This document shows, piece after piece, positions 15,440 to 22,839 of a DNA stretch of 33,837 bases (positions within the stretch are counted from its first letter, which is position 1; the number at the start of each line of letters is the position of its first letter). Source of the DNA: CAYJAD01 sp964371195 (lineage in GTDB: Bacteria > Desulfobacterota > Desulfovibrionia > Desulfovibrionales > Desulfovibrionaceae); the NCBI GenBank assembly GCA_964371195.1, contig CAYJLD010000019.1:1-33837 (forward strand), read 5' to 3'. The notes under the pieces are model-generated. The model saw nothing but the letters and a program-made list of their open reading frames with translations. It had not been told where the DNA came from and did not search any database. The position numbers were made by a program, and so were the translations under genes.

Positions 15440-16855
15440 ATGCACATTTCTATTCGTAAACTTGCCGCATCGTTTATGGTTTTTGCCATACTTTTTAGTC
15501 AGATTTGGACAGCGCCAGCTCATGCTTTCTTAGGCTTTGGCGACTTTGGAATTGCTGACGAAAAAGAAATGGGCCGTAAATTTGAAGTGCTAATTCGTTC
15601 ACAATTGCCCTTGGTTGAAGATCCTGAAGTTTCTCTTTATGTCAAAAGAATTGTTGATAAATTAACCAAGGCTATTCCTCCGCAGCCTTTTCGCTTTACC
15701 AGTGGAGTTATTTTACATAATTCACTAAATGCCTTTGCTGTTCCTGGTGGGCATCTTTTTATTTTTACTGGCCTTATTATGCAACTAGATAATGAGGCAG
15801 AGCTTGCCGGCATCATGGCCCATGAAATGGCTCATATTACCAAGCGACATGTGGCTGCACGTATTGAACGTGGTAAATACCTAACCCTTGCCACACTACT
15901 AGCAGCTGTGGCTGGTGTACTTGTAGGCGGTGAAGGTGGTGGCGCACTTATGGCCGGTGCCTTAGGAGCTGGACAATCTGCCATGTTAAGTTATAGCCGC
16001 ATGGATGAAACTGAGGCTGATGACGTTGGATATCAATATCTTATAGCAGCCGGATACCCTCCCATAGCCATGGCTGGTGGCTTTAAAAAAATTAGTGAAA
16101 AGAGTATTATGAGTGGCGGTGGTAATGTTCCAACATACCTTTCCACTCACCCAGAAATAGGAGCGCGTATTACCAATGTTGTGGCCAAAGCTCAAGCTGG
16201 GCCAGCAGGACTAAATAAGCGCAAGGTGGATAATAGCCATTTCAAACGCGTACAAACCCTACTTTGGGCTCGTTATGGTACCATTCAAGCGGCGCGTCAT
16301 CGCTTCAATGCAGAAAAAGACGCCCTAGCAATCATGGGATCTGCCATGCTTTTAGCCCGTGAAAATAAAGTTAATGATGCAAGTTTAACCTTTGATAAAG
16401 CTCTCAATGCAAGCCCCAATGATCCTCTTATTTTACGCGAAGCTGGTGCATTCCATTACCGTAAAGGCGATACTACACGTGCAGAAACCCTTTTAACTAC
16501 AGCCATGCGTTTGGACCCACGTGATTACATGGCCCAATTTTTCTATGCAAGGTTACTTGATGAAACTGGACGCACATTAAATGCTGCTCCTTACTACCAA
16601 GAAGTATTACGCATTTTACCTGAGGATCAAGAAGTTCATGCAGCCTATGCTCGCTCCCTCGGGCGTAGTGGTAAGCAATTTGAAGCTTATCTGCATCTGG
16701 CCTATAGTGCACTTTATAAAAATGATAAGAAAAAAACCAAGCAGTATATAGATCAAGCGCGAGGTAAGGCCAAGTCAAGTACACAAACCACAGCCCTTGC
16801 CAGATTTGACTCTAAGTACAAAGAACGACAAGCCATATGGAAAGAAGGTTTTTAG
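15440..16855 (+). CDS. bepA: Periplasmic M48-family metalloprotease with TPR domain (BepA/YfgC-like)
   Basis: Predicted periplasmic zinc protease/chaperone for outer-membrane protein assembly quality control. A signal peptide ends at AHA|FL (about residue 29). The catalytic HExxH motif is HEMAH (128-132) in GIMAHEMAHITKRH; the third zinc ligand is Glu192 in DETEADDVGYQY. A glycine-rich hydrophobic stretch (about 150-182) lies between them, as in BepA. STHPEIGARI (about 235) is also a family mark. Residues from about 300 form TPR-like helical repeats. Length 471 compares with about 487 for E. coli BepA. The ATG at 15440 follows TAGGT. It lies 42 bases after cysS and ends the operon. Confidence 0.88.
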   Translation: MHISIRKLAASFMVFAILFSQIWTAPAHAFLGFGDFGIADEKEMGRKFEVLIRSQLPLVEDPEVSLYVKRIVDKLTKAIPPQPFRFTSGVILHNSLNAFAVPGGHLFIFTGLIMQLDNEAELAGIMAHEMAHITKRHVAARIERGKYLTLATLLAAVAGVLVGGEGGGALMAGALGAGQSAMLSYSRMDETEADDVGYQYLIAAGYPPIAMAGGFKKISEKSIMSGGGNVPTYLSTHPEIGARITNVVAKAQAGPAGLNKRKVDNSHFKRVQTLLWARYGTIQAARHRFNAEKDALAIMGSAMLLARENKVNDASLTFDKALNASPNDPLILREAGAFHYRKGDTTRAETLLTTAMRLDPRDYMAQFFYARLLDETGRTLNAAPYYQEVLRILPEDQEVHAAYARSLGRSGKQFEAYLHLAYSALYKNDKKKTKQYIDQARGKAKSSTQTTALARFDSKYKERQAIWKEGF

Positions 16856-17201
16856 AATTACAAGTTTTTTATGGGAAAACTTTTGTGAAAGAAAGTTTTT
16901 GTTATAAACTCACTTTGTTCTAAACTTGCGTAAACCTTAAAAACTTGCTAACGCAAAAGACTTCACCGCCCATTGGGTCGGATTTTCAAAAACTTTGATG
17001 AGCATTTTTTATTTACTACGCAAATAAAAAATACTGAATGCTAAAATTTTGTGATTATAATTTTATGCATTGTTATTAATAAACTATATCTATATATTAA
17101 CATGATATGAGTAGTTTTAACTTAAATGCAATATGACAATTGTAGCATTTAACCAAAAACAGAATTAAACCAATATCTGCAACAATACAAAAGGAAAAAA
17201 T
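16856..17201. other. 346-base intergenic region between bepA and hslV
   Basis: No credible gene seen. A possible weak terminator for the upstream operon is the hairpin CCGCCC-ATT-GGGTCGG (16966-16981, one bulged T) followed by ATTTTC. An AT-only hairpin follows: ATTTTTTATTT at 17004-17014 and its exact complement at 17022-17032 with a 7-base loop. Close to hslV is a perfect 8-base inverted repeat TTAAATGC (17122-17129) / GCATTTAA (17145-17152) enclosing the palindrome ACAATTGT (17136-17143), a candidate operator. The first 140 bases also hold several AAACTT/AAGTTT copies, including AAACTTGC at 16922 and 16941. Confidence 0.5.
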
Positions 17202-17753
17202 ATGCAAGCACATGCAACTACTATATTAGCTGTACGTCACAATGGCCAAGTTGCTATGGCTGGTGATGGTCAAGTAACACTTGGCCAAAGTATGGTCATG
17301 AAACATAAGGCATGTAAGGTGCGTCGTTTATATAAAGGGCAGATTTTAGCAGGTTTTGCTGGTGCCACTGCCGATGCTTTTACATTGTTTGAATTATTTG
17401 AGGCAAAGCTTGAAGAAGTTCATGGTAATTTAATGCGTGCAGCAGTAGAAATGACAAAAGAATGGCGTAAGGACAAGTACTTACGTCGCCTTGAAGCTAT
17501 GCTACTCTTGGCCAATAAGGATCATATTTTATTATTATCTGGCACTGGTGACGTTATTGAACCTGATGATGGCTTGGCTGCCATAGGTAGTGGCGGACCT
17601 TATGCTCTTTCAGCAGCTAGGGCTTTAGTGCGTCATGCTGTACCAAGCGGAGCAAATTTTGATGCAGAAAGCATTGTGCGTAATGCCATGGATATTGCAG
17701 CAGAAATATGTGTTTTTACAAACAATAACCTTACTGTTGAAGTATTATCATGA
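17202..17753 (+). CDS. hslV: ATP-dependent protease subunit HslV
   Basis: Proteasome-like peptidase subunit that works with the HslU ATPase (not encoded in this window). The 183 residues contain TTILAVRHNGQVAMAGDGQV (6-25), GFAGATADAFTLFE and IGSGGPYALSAARAL. The usual catalytic N-terminal Thr appears as Thr6 after a five-residue MQAHA segment. Either this is removed by processing or the protein keeps a short pro-segment, as in Bacillus CodW-like relatives. The ATG at 17202 has AAGGA in front. The stop overlaps the ispE start (ATGA), so the two are translationally coupled. Confidence 0.93.
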   Translation: MQAHATTILAVRHNGQVAMAGDGQVTLGQSMVMKHKACKVRRLYKGQILAGFAGATADAFTLFELFEAKLEEVHGNLMRAAVEMTKEWRKDKYLRRLEAMLLLANKDHILLLSGTGDVIEPDDGLAAIGSGGPYALSAARALVRHAVPSGANFDAESIVRNAMDIAAEICVFTNNNLTVEVLS

Positions 17754-18610
17754 TGTATGTTCATCAAGCGGGGTGTAAAGTCAATCTTAGCCTAAAGATT
17801 GTTGGAATACGCGCTGATGGTTACCACCTAATTGATTCATTATTTTGGCCTTTAAGTAAACCCTTTGATGCATTGCAATTTGAGCCACGGCCAAATCAAA
17901 ATTATTTGAGCATGAGTTGTAATGTAGCAGATATTAATTGCCAAAATAATACTTTAACTAAGGCTTATGCAGCATTTGCTGATGCTGGGGGTCAATGTAC
18001 TGGTGTACATGTGCATTTGCAAAAAAATATACCTCATGGAGCTGGGCTTGGCGGAGGTAGTAGTAATGCTGCTTGTGTTTTAACTTGGTGTAATAATAAT
18101 ACAAAAAATCCATTAAGCCTTGATGAGCTTGCTAAAGCTGCTTTGAAGGTGGGGGCAGATGTTCCATTTTTTTTAAAAAATATTCCAGCACGCGTGCAAG
18201 GAATTGGAGAACATATAAAACCTATTGAAAATTTTCTTAAGGATAAATGGGTATTAGTAATAAGTCCAGACATACATATTGACACAAAATGGGCATATGA
18301 AGCTTGGGATGCACAGCAAAAAAATATTTTTTCCACTCAAGACTTGACAAAGCGCGCGCACAAGGATAAACACACTATCTCTTATGCATCAAAAGGCATG
18401 GATGAATTTGAGAACGACTTTGAGGATGTTGTTTTTTCACAATACCCAAAGTTAGCTCAAATAAAACATTCACTGCTTAATGCCGAGGCTGAAATAGCAG
18501 TCATGAGCGGCACTGGATGCAGTATTGTTGGCGTTTTTCCTGATAAAGAAAAAGCCGAACAAGCCGCAAAAATGTATAAGAATTACAGGGTTTTTATAAC
18601 AACACTGTGA
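17750..18610 (+). CDS. ispE: 4-diphosphocytidyl-2-C-methyl-D-erythritol kinase
   Basis: GHMP kinase of the non-mevalonate (MEP) isoprenoid pathway, phosphorylating CDP-ME. The 286 residues have the N-terminal motif KVNLSLKIVGIRADGYH, the ATP-binding glycine-rich loop HGAGLGGGSSNAA and the third motif MSGTGCSIVGVF. The start is within ATGATG at 17750/17753, overlapping the hslV stop; either ATG is possible. The stop is 3 bases before tRNA-Gln, so the tRNA is co-transcribed. Confidence 0.94.
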   Translation: MMYVHQAGCKVNLSLKIVGIRADGYHLIDSLFWPLSKPFDALQFEPRPNQNYLSMSCNVADINCQNNTLTKAYAAFADAGGQCTGVHVHLQKNIPHGAGLGGGSSNAACVLTWCNNNTKNPLSLDELAKAALKVGADVPFFLKNIPARVQGIGEHIKPIENFLKDKWVLVISPDIHIDTKWAYEAWDAQQKNIFSTQDLTKRAHKDKHTISYASKGMDEFENDFEDVVFSQYPKLAQIKHSLLNAEAEIAVMSGTGCSIVGVFPDKEKAEQAAKMYKNYRVFITTL

Positions 18611-18613
18611 CGC

Positions 18614-18688
18614 AGGGGTGTGGCCAAGAGGTAAGGCAACTGGTTTTGGTCCAGTCATTCGAGGGTTCGAACCCTTCCACCCCTGCCA
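18614..18688 (+). tRNA. tRNA-Gln (anticodon UUG)
   Basis: A complete cloverleaf: acceptor AGGGGTG (18614-18620) pairs fully with CACCCCT (18678-18684), followed by discriminator G and an encoded CCA (18686-18688). The anticodon stem ACTGG/CCAGT (18639-18643/18651-18655) encloses loop TTTTGGT with anticodon TTG at 18646-18648, reading CAA (Gln). The T arm GAGGG-TTCGAAC-CCTTC has one G-U pair. It lies 3 bases after ispE and 32 before prs. Eight T residues (18689-18696) follow the CCA directly. Confidence 0.97.
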
Positions 18689-18720
18689 TTTTTTTTCACC
18701 CGTAAGCCACGAAGATCTAT

Positions 18721-19665
18721 ATGTTTAATAACTTACGAATTGTCACTGGTTCTGCTAACCCTGAGCTTGCAAAAGCCATATGCGATCATCTTGGCTGCCA
18801 GCTAACCCCGTCCCTTACTACCACCTTTAGTGATGGTGAGATTAGAATAGAGATTGGGGATAATATACGTGGTGACGATGTTTTTGTGGTTCAACCCACA
18901 TGCGCACCCGTTAATGATAATATTTTTGAATTATGCCTCATGCTTGACGCGCTAAAGCGCGCTAGTGCTGCACGAATTACGGCTGTTGTACCTTATTATG
19001 GCTACGCTCGCCAAGACCGCAAAGTAAGCCCTCGCGCCCCCATAAGTGCAAAAATGATAGCTGACTTTTTACAATCAGCTGGGGCACAGCGCGTAGTCAC
19101 CATTGACTTGCATGCTGGTCAAATTCAAGGTTTTTTTGATTGTCCAGTGGATAATCTTTTTTGTGTGCCGGTTATGATGGAGAATTTGCGCCAATATCCT
19201 CAAGAAGATATTGTGGTAGTTTCTCCGGATGCTGGTGGAGTTGAAAGAGCAAGGGCTTATGCTAAGCGACTTAATGCAGGCCTTGCCATCATTGATAAAA
19301 GACGCGATGCACCTAATCAAGCTAAAGCCATGCATGTTATTGGTAATGTGCAAGACAAAATAGCTATTATTGTGGATGACATGATAGATACAGCGGGCAC
19401 ACTTTGTGCTGGGGCTGAGGTGCTAAACGAAAATGGAGCACGTGAAGTTGTGGCCTGCGCGGCTCATGGAGTACTTTCTGGACCAGCCATTGAAAGAATT
19501 AACTCCACCGACTCACTGCTGAAAGTGATGGTTACTGATACCATACCATTACATGATAAATTAACGCGCTGTTCCAAATTGCAGGTTGTCTCCGTGGCGG
19601 CCTTAATTGGAAAGACCATACATAATATTCATACTGGTTCATCAGTCAGCGTTCTTTTTGTATAA
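18721..19665 (+). CDS. prs: Ribose-phosphate pyrophosphokinase (PRPP synthetase)
   Basis: Makes PRPP from ribose 5-phosphate and ATP for purine, pyrimidine, His and Trp synthesis and for Hpt (encoded in this window). The 314 residues match class I Prs: FSDGEIRIEIGDNIRGDDVF, YGYARQDRKVSPRAPISAK, TIDLHAGQIQGFF, the metal/ribose segment VVSPDAGGVERARAYA, and the PRPP loop IAIIVDDMIDTAGT. The ATG at 18721 has only a weak GAAG upstream. It is located between tRNA-Gln and rplY (40-base gap), the order seen in many gammaproteobacteria. Confidence 0.97.
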   Translation: MFNNLRIVTGSANPELAKAICDHLGCQLTPSLTTTFSDGEIRIEIGDNIRGDDVFVVQPTCAPVNDNIFELCLMLDALKRASAARITAVVPYYGYARQDRKVSPRAPISAKMIADFLQSAGAQRVVTIDLHAGQIQGFFDCPVDNLFCVPVMMENLRQYPQEDIVVVSPDAGGVERARAYAKRLNAGLAIIDKRRDAPNQAKAMHVIGNVQDKIAIIVDDMIDTAGTLCAGAEVLNENGAREVVACAAHGVLSGPAIERINSTDSLLKVMVTDTIPLHDKLTRCSKLQVVSVAALIGKTIHNIHTGSSVSVLFV

Positions 19666-19705
19666 AATTTACTGCAATAAAGCTTAAATTGCTAAGGAGA
19701 CAAAT

Positions 19706-20320
19706 ATGTCCACTGAAAAAACTCTTTCTGTCCAAAAACGCGATGGCTTTGGTAAAGGCCCAAACCGTCGTTTACGCACCACTAACATGGTACCAGGCGT
19801 TTTTTATTCATCAGATGGCCAGAATATAGCTGTTAAAGTAGCAGCACTGCCCCTTGAAAAAATGTTTGCAGCCATGGGTCGTACCACAGTATTTGACCTT
19901 GAAATTGAAGATGGTAACACCAAGAGCATACATCCTGTTATGATTTGGGATGTACAATTTCACCCCTATAAAAATCAATTTACCCACATAGACTTTTATG
20001 GTGTTGACTTAGACAAGGAAGTAAAAGTTACTGTAGGCATTGAATTTACTGGCACAGCTAAGGGTGTTAAGCTTGGTGGTAAGCTTGAAACATATCGTGA
20101 GCGAGTTGTATTATTTGGCAAACCAGCAGATATTCCAAAGAAAATTACTTTAGATGTTACAGATATGGGTCTTAACGCTACCGTACGTGTAGCTGACATT
20201 GAATTACCTAATGGTGTAAAAGCTCTATATGATCAAAACTTTGCTGTAGTTTCAGTAGTCTCTAAGGTAGCTGATGCTGATGGTGCAGAGGGTGAAGGCC
20301 AAGATGGTGCTGATGCCTAA
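19706..20320 (+). CDS. rplY: 50S ribosomal protein L25 (long, Ctc/TL5 type)
   Basis: 5S rRNA-binding ribosomal protein bL25. The 204 residues comprise the N-terminal L25 beta-barrel (about 1-95, RDGFGKGPNRRLRTTNMVPGV and HPYKNQFTHIDFYGVD) and the C-terminal TL5/Ctc domain (about 98-185), with an acidic Ala/Asp/Glu-rich tail. The short E. coli L25 (94 residues) lacks the second domain. It has the strongest Shine-Dalgarno in this operon, AAGGAG before the ATG, fitting high expression. It is followed by a hairpin and an intrinsic terminator. Confidence 0.95.
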   Translation: MSTEKTLSVQKRDGFGKGPNRRLRTTNMVPGVFYSSDGQNIAVKVAALPLEKMFAAMGRTTVFDLEIEDGNTKSIHPVMIWDVQFHPYKNQFTHIDFYGVDLDKEVKVTVGIEFTGTAKGVKLGGKLETYRERVVLFGKPADIPKKITLDVTDMGLNATVRVADIELPNGVKALYDQNFAVVSVVSKVADADGAEGEGQDGADA

Positions 20321-20325
20321 TTAAG

Positions 20326-20353
20326 CTTATGCTTGGGCATGGCCCAAGATAAG
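20326..20353 (+). other. Stem-loop in the rplY 3' untranslated region
   Basis: CTTAT (20326-20330), a bulged G, and CTTGGGC (20332-20338) pair perfectly with GCCCAAG (20342-20348) and ATAAG (20349-20353) around an ATG loop: a 12-bp stem with no T-run after it. It sits between the rplY stop and the true terminator, so it could protect the 3' end of the mRNA or mark a processing site. No function is shown. Confidence 0.55.
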
Positions 20354-20371
20354 GTATAAAACAATTATTCT

Positions 20372-20400
20372 ATAGCCGGCCATAGGTCGGCTATTTTTTT
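20372..20400 (+). terminator. Intrinsic terminator after rplY
   Basis: ATAGCCGGCC (20372-20381) pairs with GGTCGGCTAT (20385-20394) with one G-U pair and a 3-base loop, followed by a T-run (20394-20400). It closes the hslV-ispE-tRNA-prs-rplY unit. Confidence 0.9.
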
Positions 20401-20417
20401 ATCATAAATTATACACT

Positions 20418-21296
20418 ATGAATTTTCGTAACGTTCAAATACAATCACAAGTTCCCATAACACTCTCACTCTTGGAAAATCACCCCAAGGCTGTTACGGT
20501 TTTATTTTATCCTGGCACAATGGCAAGCCCACTTATGTATCCTGTACTTTTGCAAGAGCTTTACAGATTAGGTTGCAATGTTGTAGCTATACATCCTTTA
20601 AGTCATGGACTAAGTCCTAAGGTAAAAAAAAATTTTACTTTTAATGACATTTTGCAAAATGGACATGATGCTGAACTATGGATTAAAAAAAACTTCCAAG
20701 GTCCCATTGTAGCTTGTGGTCATAGCCAAGGCGGCATACTCGCTCTAGCTCATAGTATTAATAATCCAAACATTTCTGCAACCTTCCCCATAGGTGCATT
20801 GCTTATGCATGAACCATGGGCCATTGATATTACACACTTTAGCTCATTACGTGGTCATGAAGAAAAATTATTAAATATACTGCAAAAAGCATCAAAACTT
20901 TTACCAAGATTACCAATTCCATTTTTTGCATATTTAGCCCCATCTAAAATTCTTGCAAAAGCATATAAAGTATATGCCCCACGTAAGGGTTGTCGTGCTA
21001 CCTATCCCCTATGCTATATATATAGCTTATTTAGTGCTGATTTAAGCAAGGCAAGTGCACAAGGTTCAATTAACTGTCCAGTCATATTAATTAGCCCCAA
21101 GGATGATGAGCTTTTTCCATTAAACATTATGCAGCAATTAATAGATTGCATAAAAGCACCGCAAAAAAAACTTATTTCCATTGCAGGTGGGGGGCATTTA
21201 GCTGCAGTAAGCAAGTACTACGCTCCGCATATGGCAGCTCATATTGCTGGCCAATGCGCTGGATTGGGACTTCCTCTTTATATAAATAACTCTTAA
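20418..21296 (+). CDS. Alpha/beta-hydrolase fold protein, substrate unknown
   Basis: The 292 residues have the alpha/beta hydrolase layout: strand VTVLFYPGTMAS (26-37) forming the oxyanion region, the nucleophile elbow GHSQGG with Ser103, an acid in ISPKDDELF (Asp229 or Asp230) and the catalytic His260 in GGGHLAAV. No signal peptide is seen, so it is probably cytoplasmic. The overall pattern resembles serine-aminopeptidase/lysophospholipase-like (S33) hydrolases, but no substrate can be named. The ATG at 20418 has no Shine-Dalgarno and lies only 18 bases after the rplY terminator, so its transcript is either read-through or nearly leaderless. It precedes pth by 15 bases. Confidence 0.75.
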   Translation: MNFRNVQIQSQVPITLSLLENHPKAVTVLFYPGTMASPLMYPVLLQELYRLGCNVVAIHPLSHGLSPKVKKNFTFNDILQNGHDAELWIKKNFQGPIVACGHSQGGILALAHSINNPNISATFPIGALLMHEPWAIDITHFSSLRGHEEKLLNILQKASKLLPRLPIPFFAYLAPSKILAKAYKVYAPRKGCRATYPLCYIYSLFSADLSKASAQGSINCPVILISPKDDELFPLNIMQQLIDCIKAPQKKLISIAGGGHLAAVSKYYAPHMAAHIAGQCAGLGLPLYINNS

Positions 21297-21311
21297 CAAG
21301 TATGGTAAAAT

Positions 21312-21917
21312 ATGGAATACGGTGGCATTATTGTAGGCTTAGGCAATCCAGGCCCTAAATACACAGCAACAAGGCATAATTTAGGCTTTGAGCTCATTGA
21401 CTACATTATAAGTGAAGCTGATAAAATTGCTCCAGTCGAAAACATGTCAGGTGCCAAGTTTAAATGTGAGTTGTGGCGTTGTAAAATTTTTGACACTTCA
21501 CAATGGTGGCTTTTAGCTAAGCCATTAACATTTATGAATCTTAGTGGAGAGTGTGTGCAGCCACTACTAGCATGGCATAAGCTCTTACCAAGCAAGCTGA
21601 TTGTAGCCCATGATGAATTAGATATTGCTGTTGGCGCACTTAGATTTAAGACTGGAGGAGGTAATGCTGGACATAATGGGCTTAAATCCATTACCGAACA
21701 CCTTGCAACCCCTGACTTTCACCGTGTACGCCTTGGTATAGGTAGGCCTACACTACCCAATCAAGATGTCGCAAGCTACGTACTTACTCGACCAAGCCCA
21801 GAAGAAACTCCGCTTATTATTCAAAGCATAGAAAATGCACTGAAGGTGTTAAAAACATTTCATGTGTCTGGTTCAAAGGATGCAGCTAAGATTGCATTAT
21901 CACTCAAACCACAGTAA
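21312..21917 (+). CDS. pth: Peptidyl-tRNA hydrolase
   Basis: Releases tRNA from prematurely dropped peptidyl-tRNAs, an essential recycling step. The 201 residues contain the family marks VGLGNPGPKYTATRHNLGF with catalytic His22, LTFMNLSGE with Asn76, AHDELDIAVGALRFK with Asp101, and GGGNAGHNGLKSI. ATG 21312 has a weak GGTAA upstream. The rplY-pth neighbourhood is widely conserved, here split by the hydrolase gene. Confidence 0.96.
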   Translation: MEYGGIIVGLGNPGPKYTATRHNLGFELIDYIISEADKIAPVENMSGAKFKCELWRCKIFDTSQWWLLAKPLTFMNLSGECVQPLLAWHKLLPSKLIVAHDELDIAVGALRFKTGGGNAGHNGLKSITEHLATPDFHRVRLGIGRPTLPNQDVASYVLTRPSPEETPLIIQSIENALKVLKTFHVSGSKDAAKIALSLKPQ

Positions 21918-21943
21918 GCATTTGCATTTTAAGCATATTATAC

Positions 21944-21965
21944 ATAAAAAATAAATCTTTTTTAT
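21944..21965 (+). terminator. Possible AT-only hairpin terminator after pth
   Basis: ATAAAAAA (21944-21951) and TTTTTTAT (21958-21965) form an 8-bp stem with a 6-base loop, 27 bases after the pth stop. There is no GC core, so termination strength is doubtful. Confidence 0.25.
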
Positions 21966-21978
21966 CACTGGACAAACC

Positions 21979-22006
21979 TTGCGCCTTAGTGTAGTTATTA
22001 TATAAC
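21979..22006 (+). promoter_or_regulatory. Candidate carD promoter
   Basis: TTGCGC (21979-21984), a 16-base spacer and TATAAC (22001-22006) lie about 50 bases before the carD ATG. A start site about 7 bases beyond the -10 would put a perfect hairpin at the very 5' end of the mRNA. The -35 match is poor (3 of 6), the -10 good (5 of 6). Confidence 0.35.
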
Positions 22007-22011
22007 GTCGC

Positions 22012-22033
22012 GGTTTAGACTCTTTTCTAAACC
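22012..22033 (+). promoter_or_regulatory. 5' untranslated-region hairpin of carD
   Basis: GGTTTAGA (22012-22019) and TCTAAACC (22026-22033) are exact complements around a CTCTTT loop. It ends about 10 bases before the strong GAGGGGA Shine-Dalgarno of carD. It could be an mRNA stabiliser or an operator; the sequence alone does not decide. Confidence 0.5.
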
Positions 22034-22054
22034 TTCTAACCCGAGGGGACGGGT

Positions 22055-22558
22055 ATGTTCCAAACTAATGAACTTGTTGTCTACCCTGCTCAAGGCGTAG
22101 GTAAGATTGAAAGCATTGATCACCAAGAAATTGGTGGGGCACTGTGTGAGTTTTATATTGTTCGTATAATATCTAACAATATAACACTTATGATTCCTGT
22201 AAATAATGCCAGCAATGTAGGCTTGCGCCCAGTTATTGATACCACAGAAGCCAAATATATTTTAGAGCTTCTATGTAAGGATGAAGATGTAATTATCCAC
22301 ACAGGTCAAAATTGGAACAGGCGGCATCGCGAATATACTGAGAAATTAAAGAGCGTTGACTTAAAAGAAGTTGCCTTAGTGGTACGTGAGTTACTGCTAA
22401 TTGGAAAGAATAAGGAGCTTTCTTTTGGTGAACGTAGACTTTTAGAGCAGGCTATGCTTCTAATTACTGGTGAAATTGCAGAAGCACTTGCACTAGACGA
22501 AGCTGAAATTCGCGAAGAAATTATGTCTTATTATCCCCCGCCGCCAGTAAAAAATTAA
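22055..22558 (+). CDS. CarD/CdnL-family transcription regulator
   Basis: Binds the RNA polymerase beta subunit and stabilises open promoter complexes; CdnL proteins regulate rRNA and housekeeping transcription. The 167 residues start with the Tudor-like RNAP-interaction domain (1-65; LVVYPAQGVGKIESIDHQEI, LMIPVNNASNVGLRPV) and end with the helical DNA-binding domain (about 70-160; WNRRHREYTEKL, VVRELLL, LSFGERRLLEQA). This is a normal CdnL length with no partner domain. The ATG follows GAGGGGACGGGT, one of the best ribosome sites in the window. It is located between pth and rho, each with its own intergenic region. Confidence 0.92.
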   Translation: MFQTNELVVYPAQGVGKIESIDHQEIGGALCEFYIVRIISNNITLMIPVNNASNVGLRPVIDTTEAKYILELLCKDEDVIIHTGQNWNRRHREYTEKLKSVDLKEVALVVRELLLIGKNKELSFGERRLLEQAMLLITGEIAEALALDEAEIREEIMSYYPPPPVKN

Positions 22559-22731
22559 TTTATTGTTCATAAACTAAGTATTTTTTACTTGCCATCATTG
22601 CAAAATAAGGCTAATTCATTCTTGCTTCGATGCATAGATATTTGCCAAAATTCAAGAGCACAAGTATTCGCTAAAATGTTCCTATAATACCATTATACTC
22701 TCGCTAATTTATTTTGCGTTTTGGGTATTGT

Positions 22732-22748
22732 ACCATTTTATAAATGGT
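22732..22748 (+). promoter_or_regulatory. Palindrome in the rho leader
   Basis: ACCATTT (22732-22738) and AAATGGT (22742-22748) are exact complements with a TAT loop, about 90 bases before the rho start. -10-like TATAAT (22683-22688) and TATACT (22694-22699) lie upstream without a convincing -35. The 281 bases between carD and rho hold no other gene. Rho genes elsewhere are autoregulated through leaders; whether this repeat does that is unknown. Confidence 0.35.
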
Positions 22749-22839
22749 TAAAATCCATAATCAATCGAAGTTTATATTAGGCAGGCATGTATACCTCGAT
22801 GTACCGCCCTTGGCATTCACCATTAACCGCTGGATTTTT

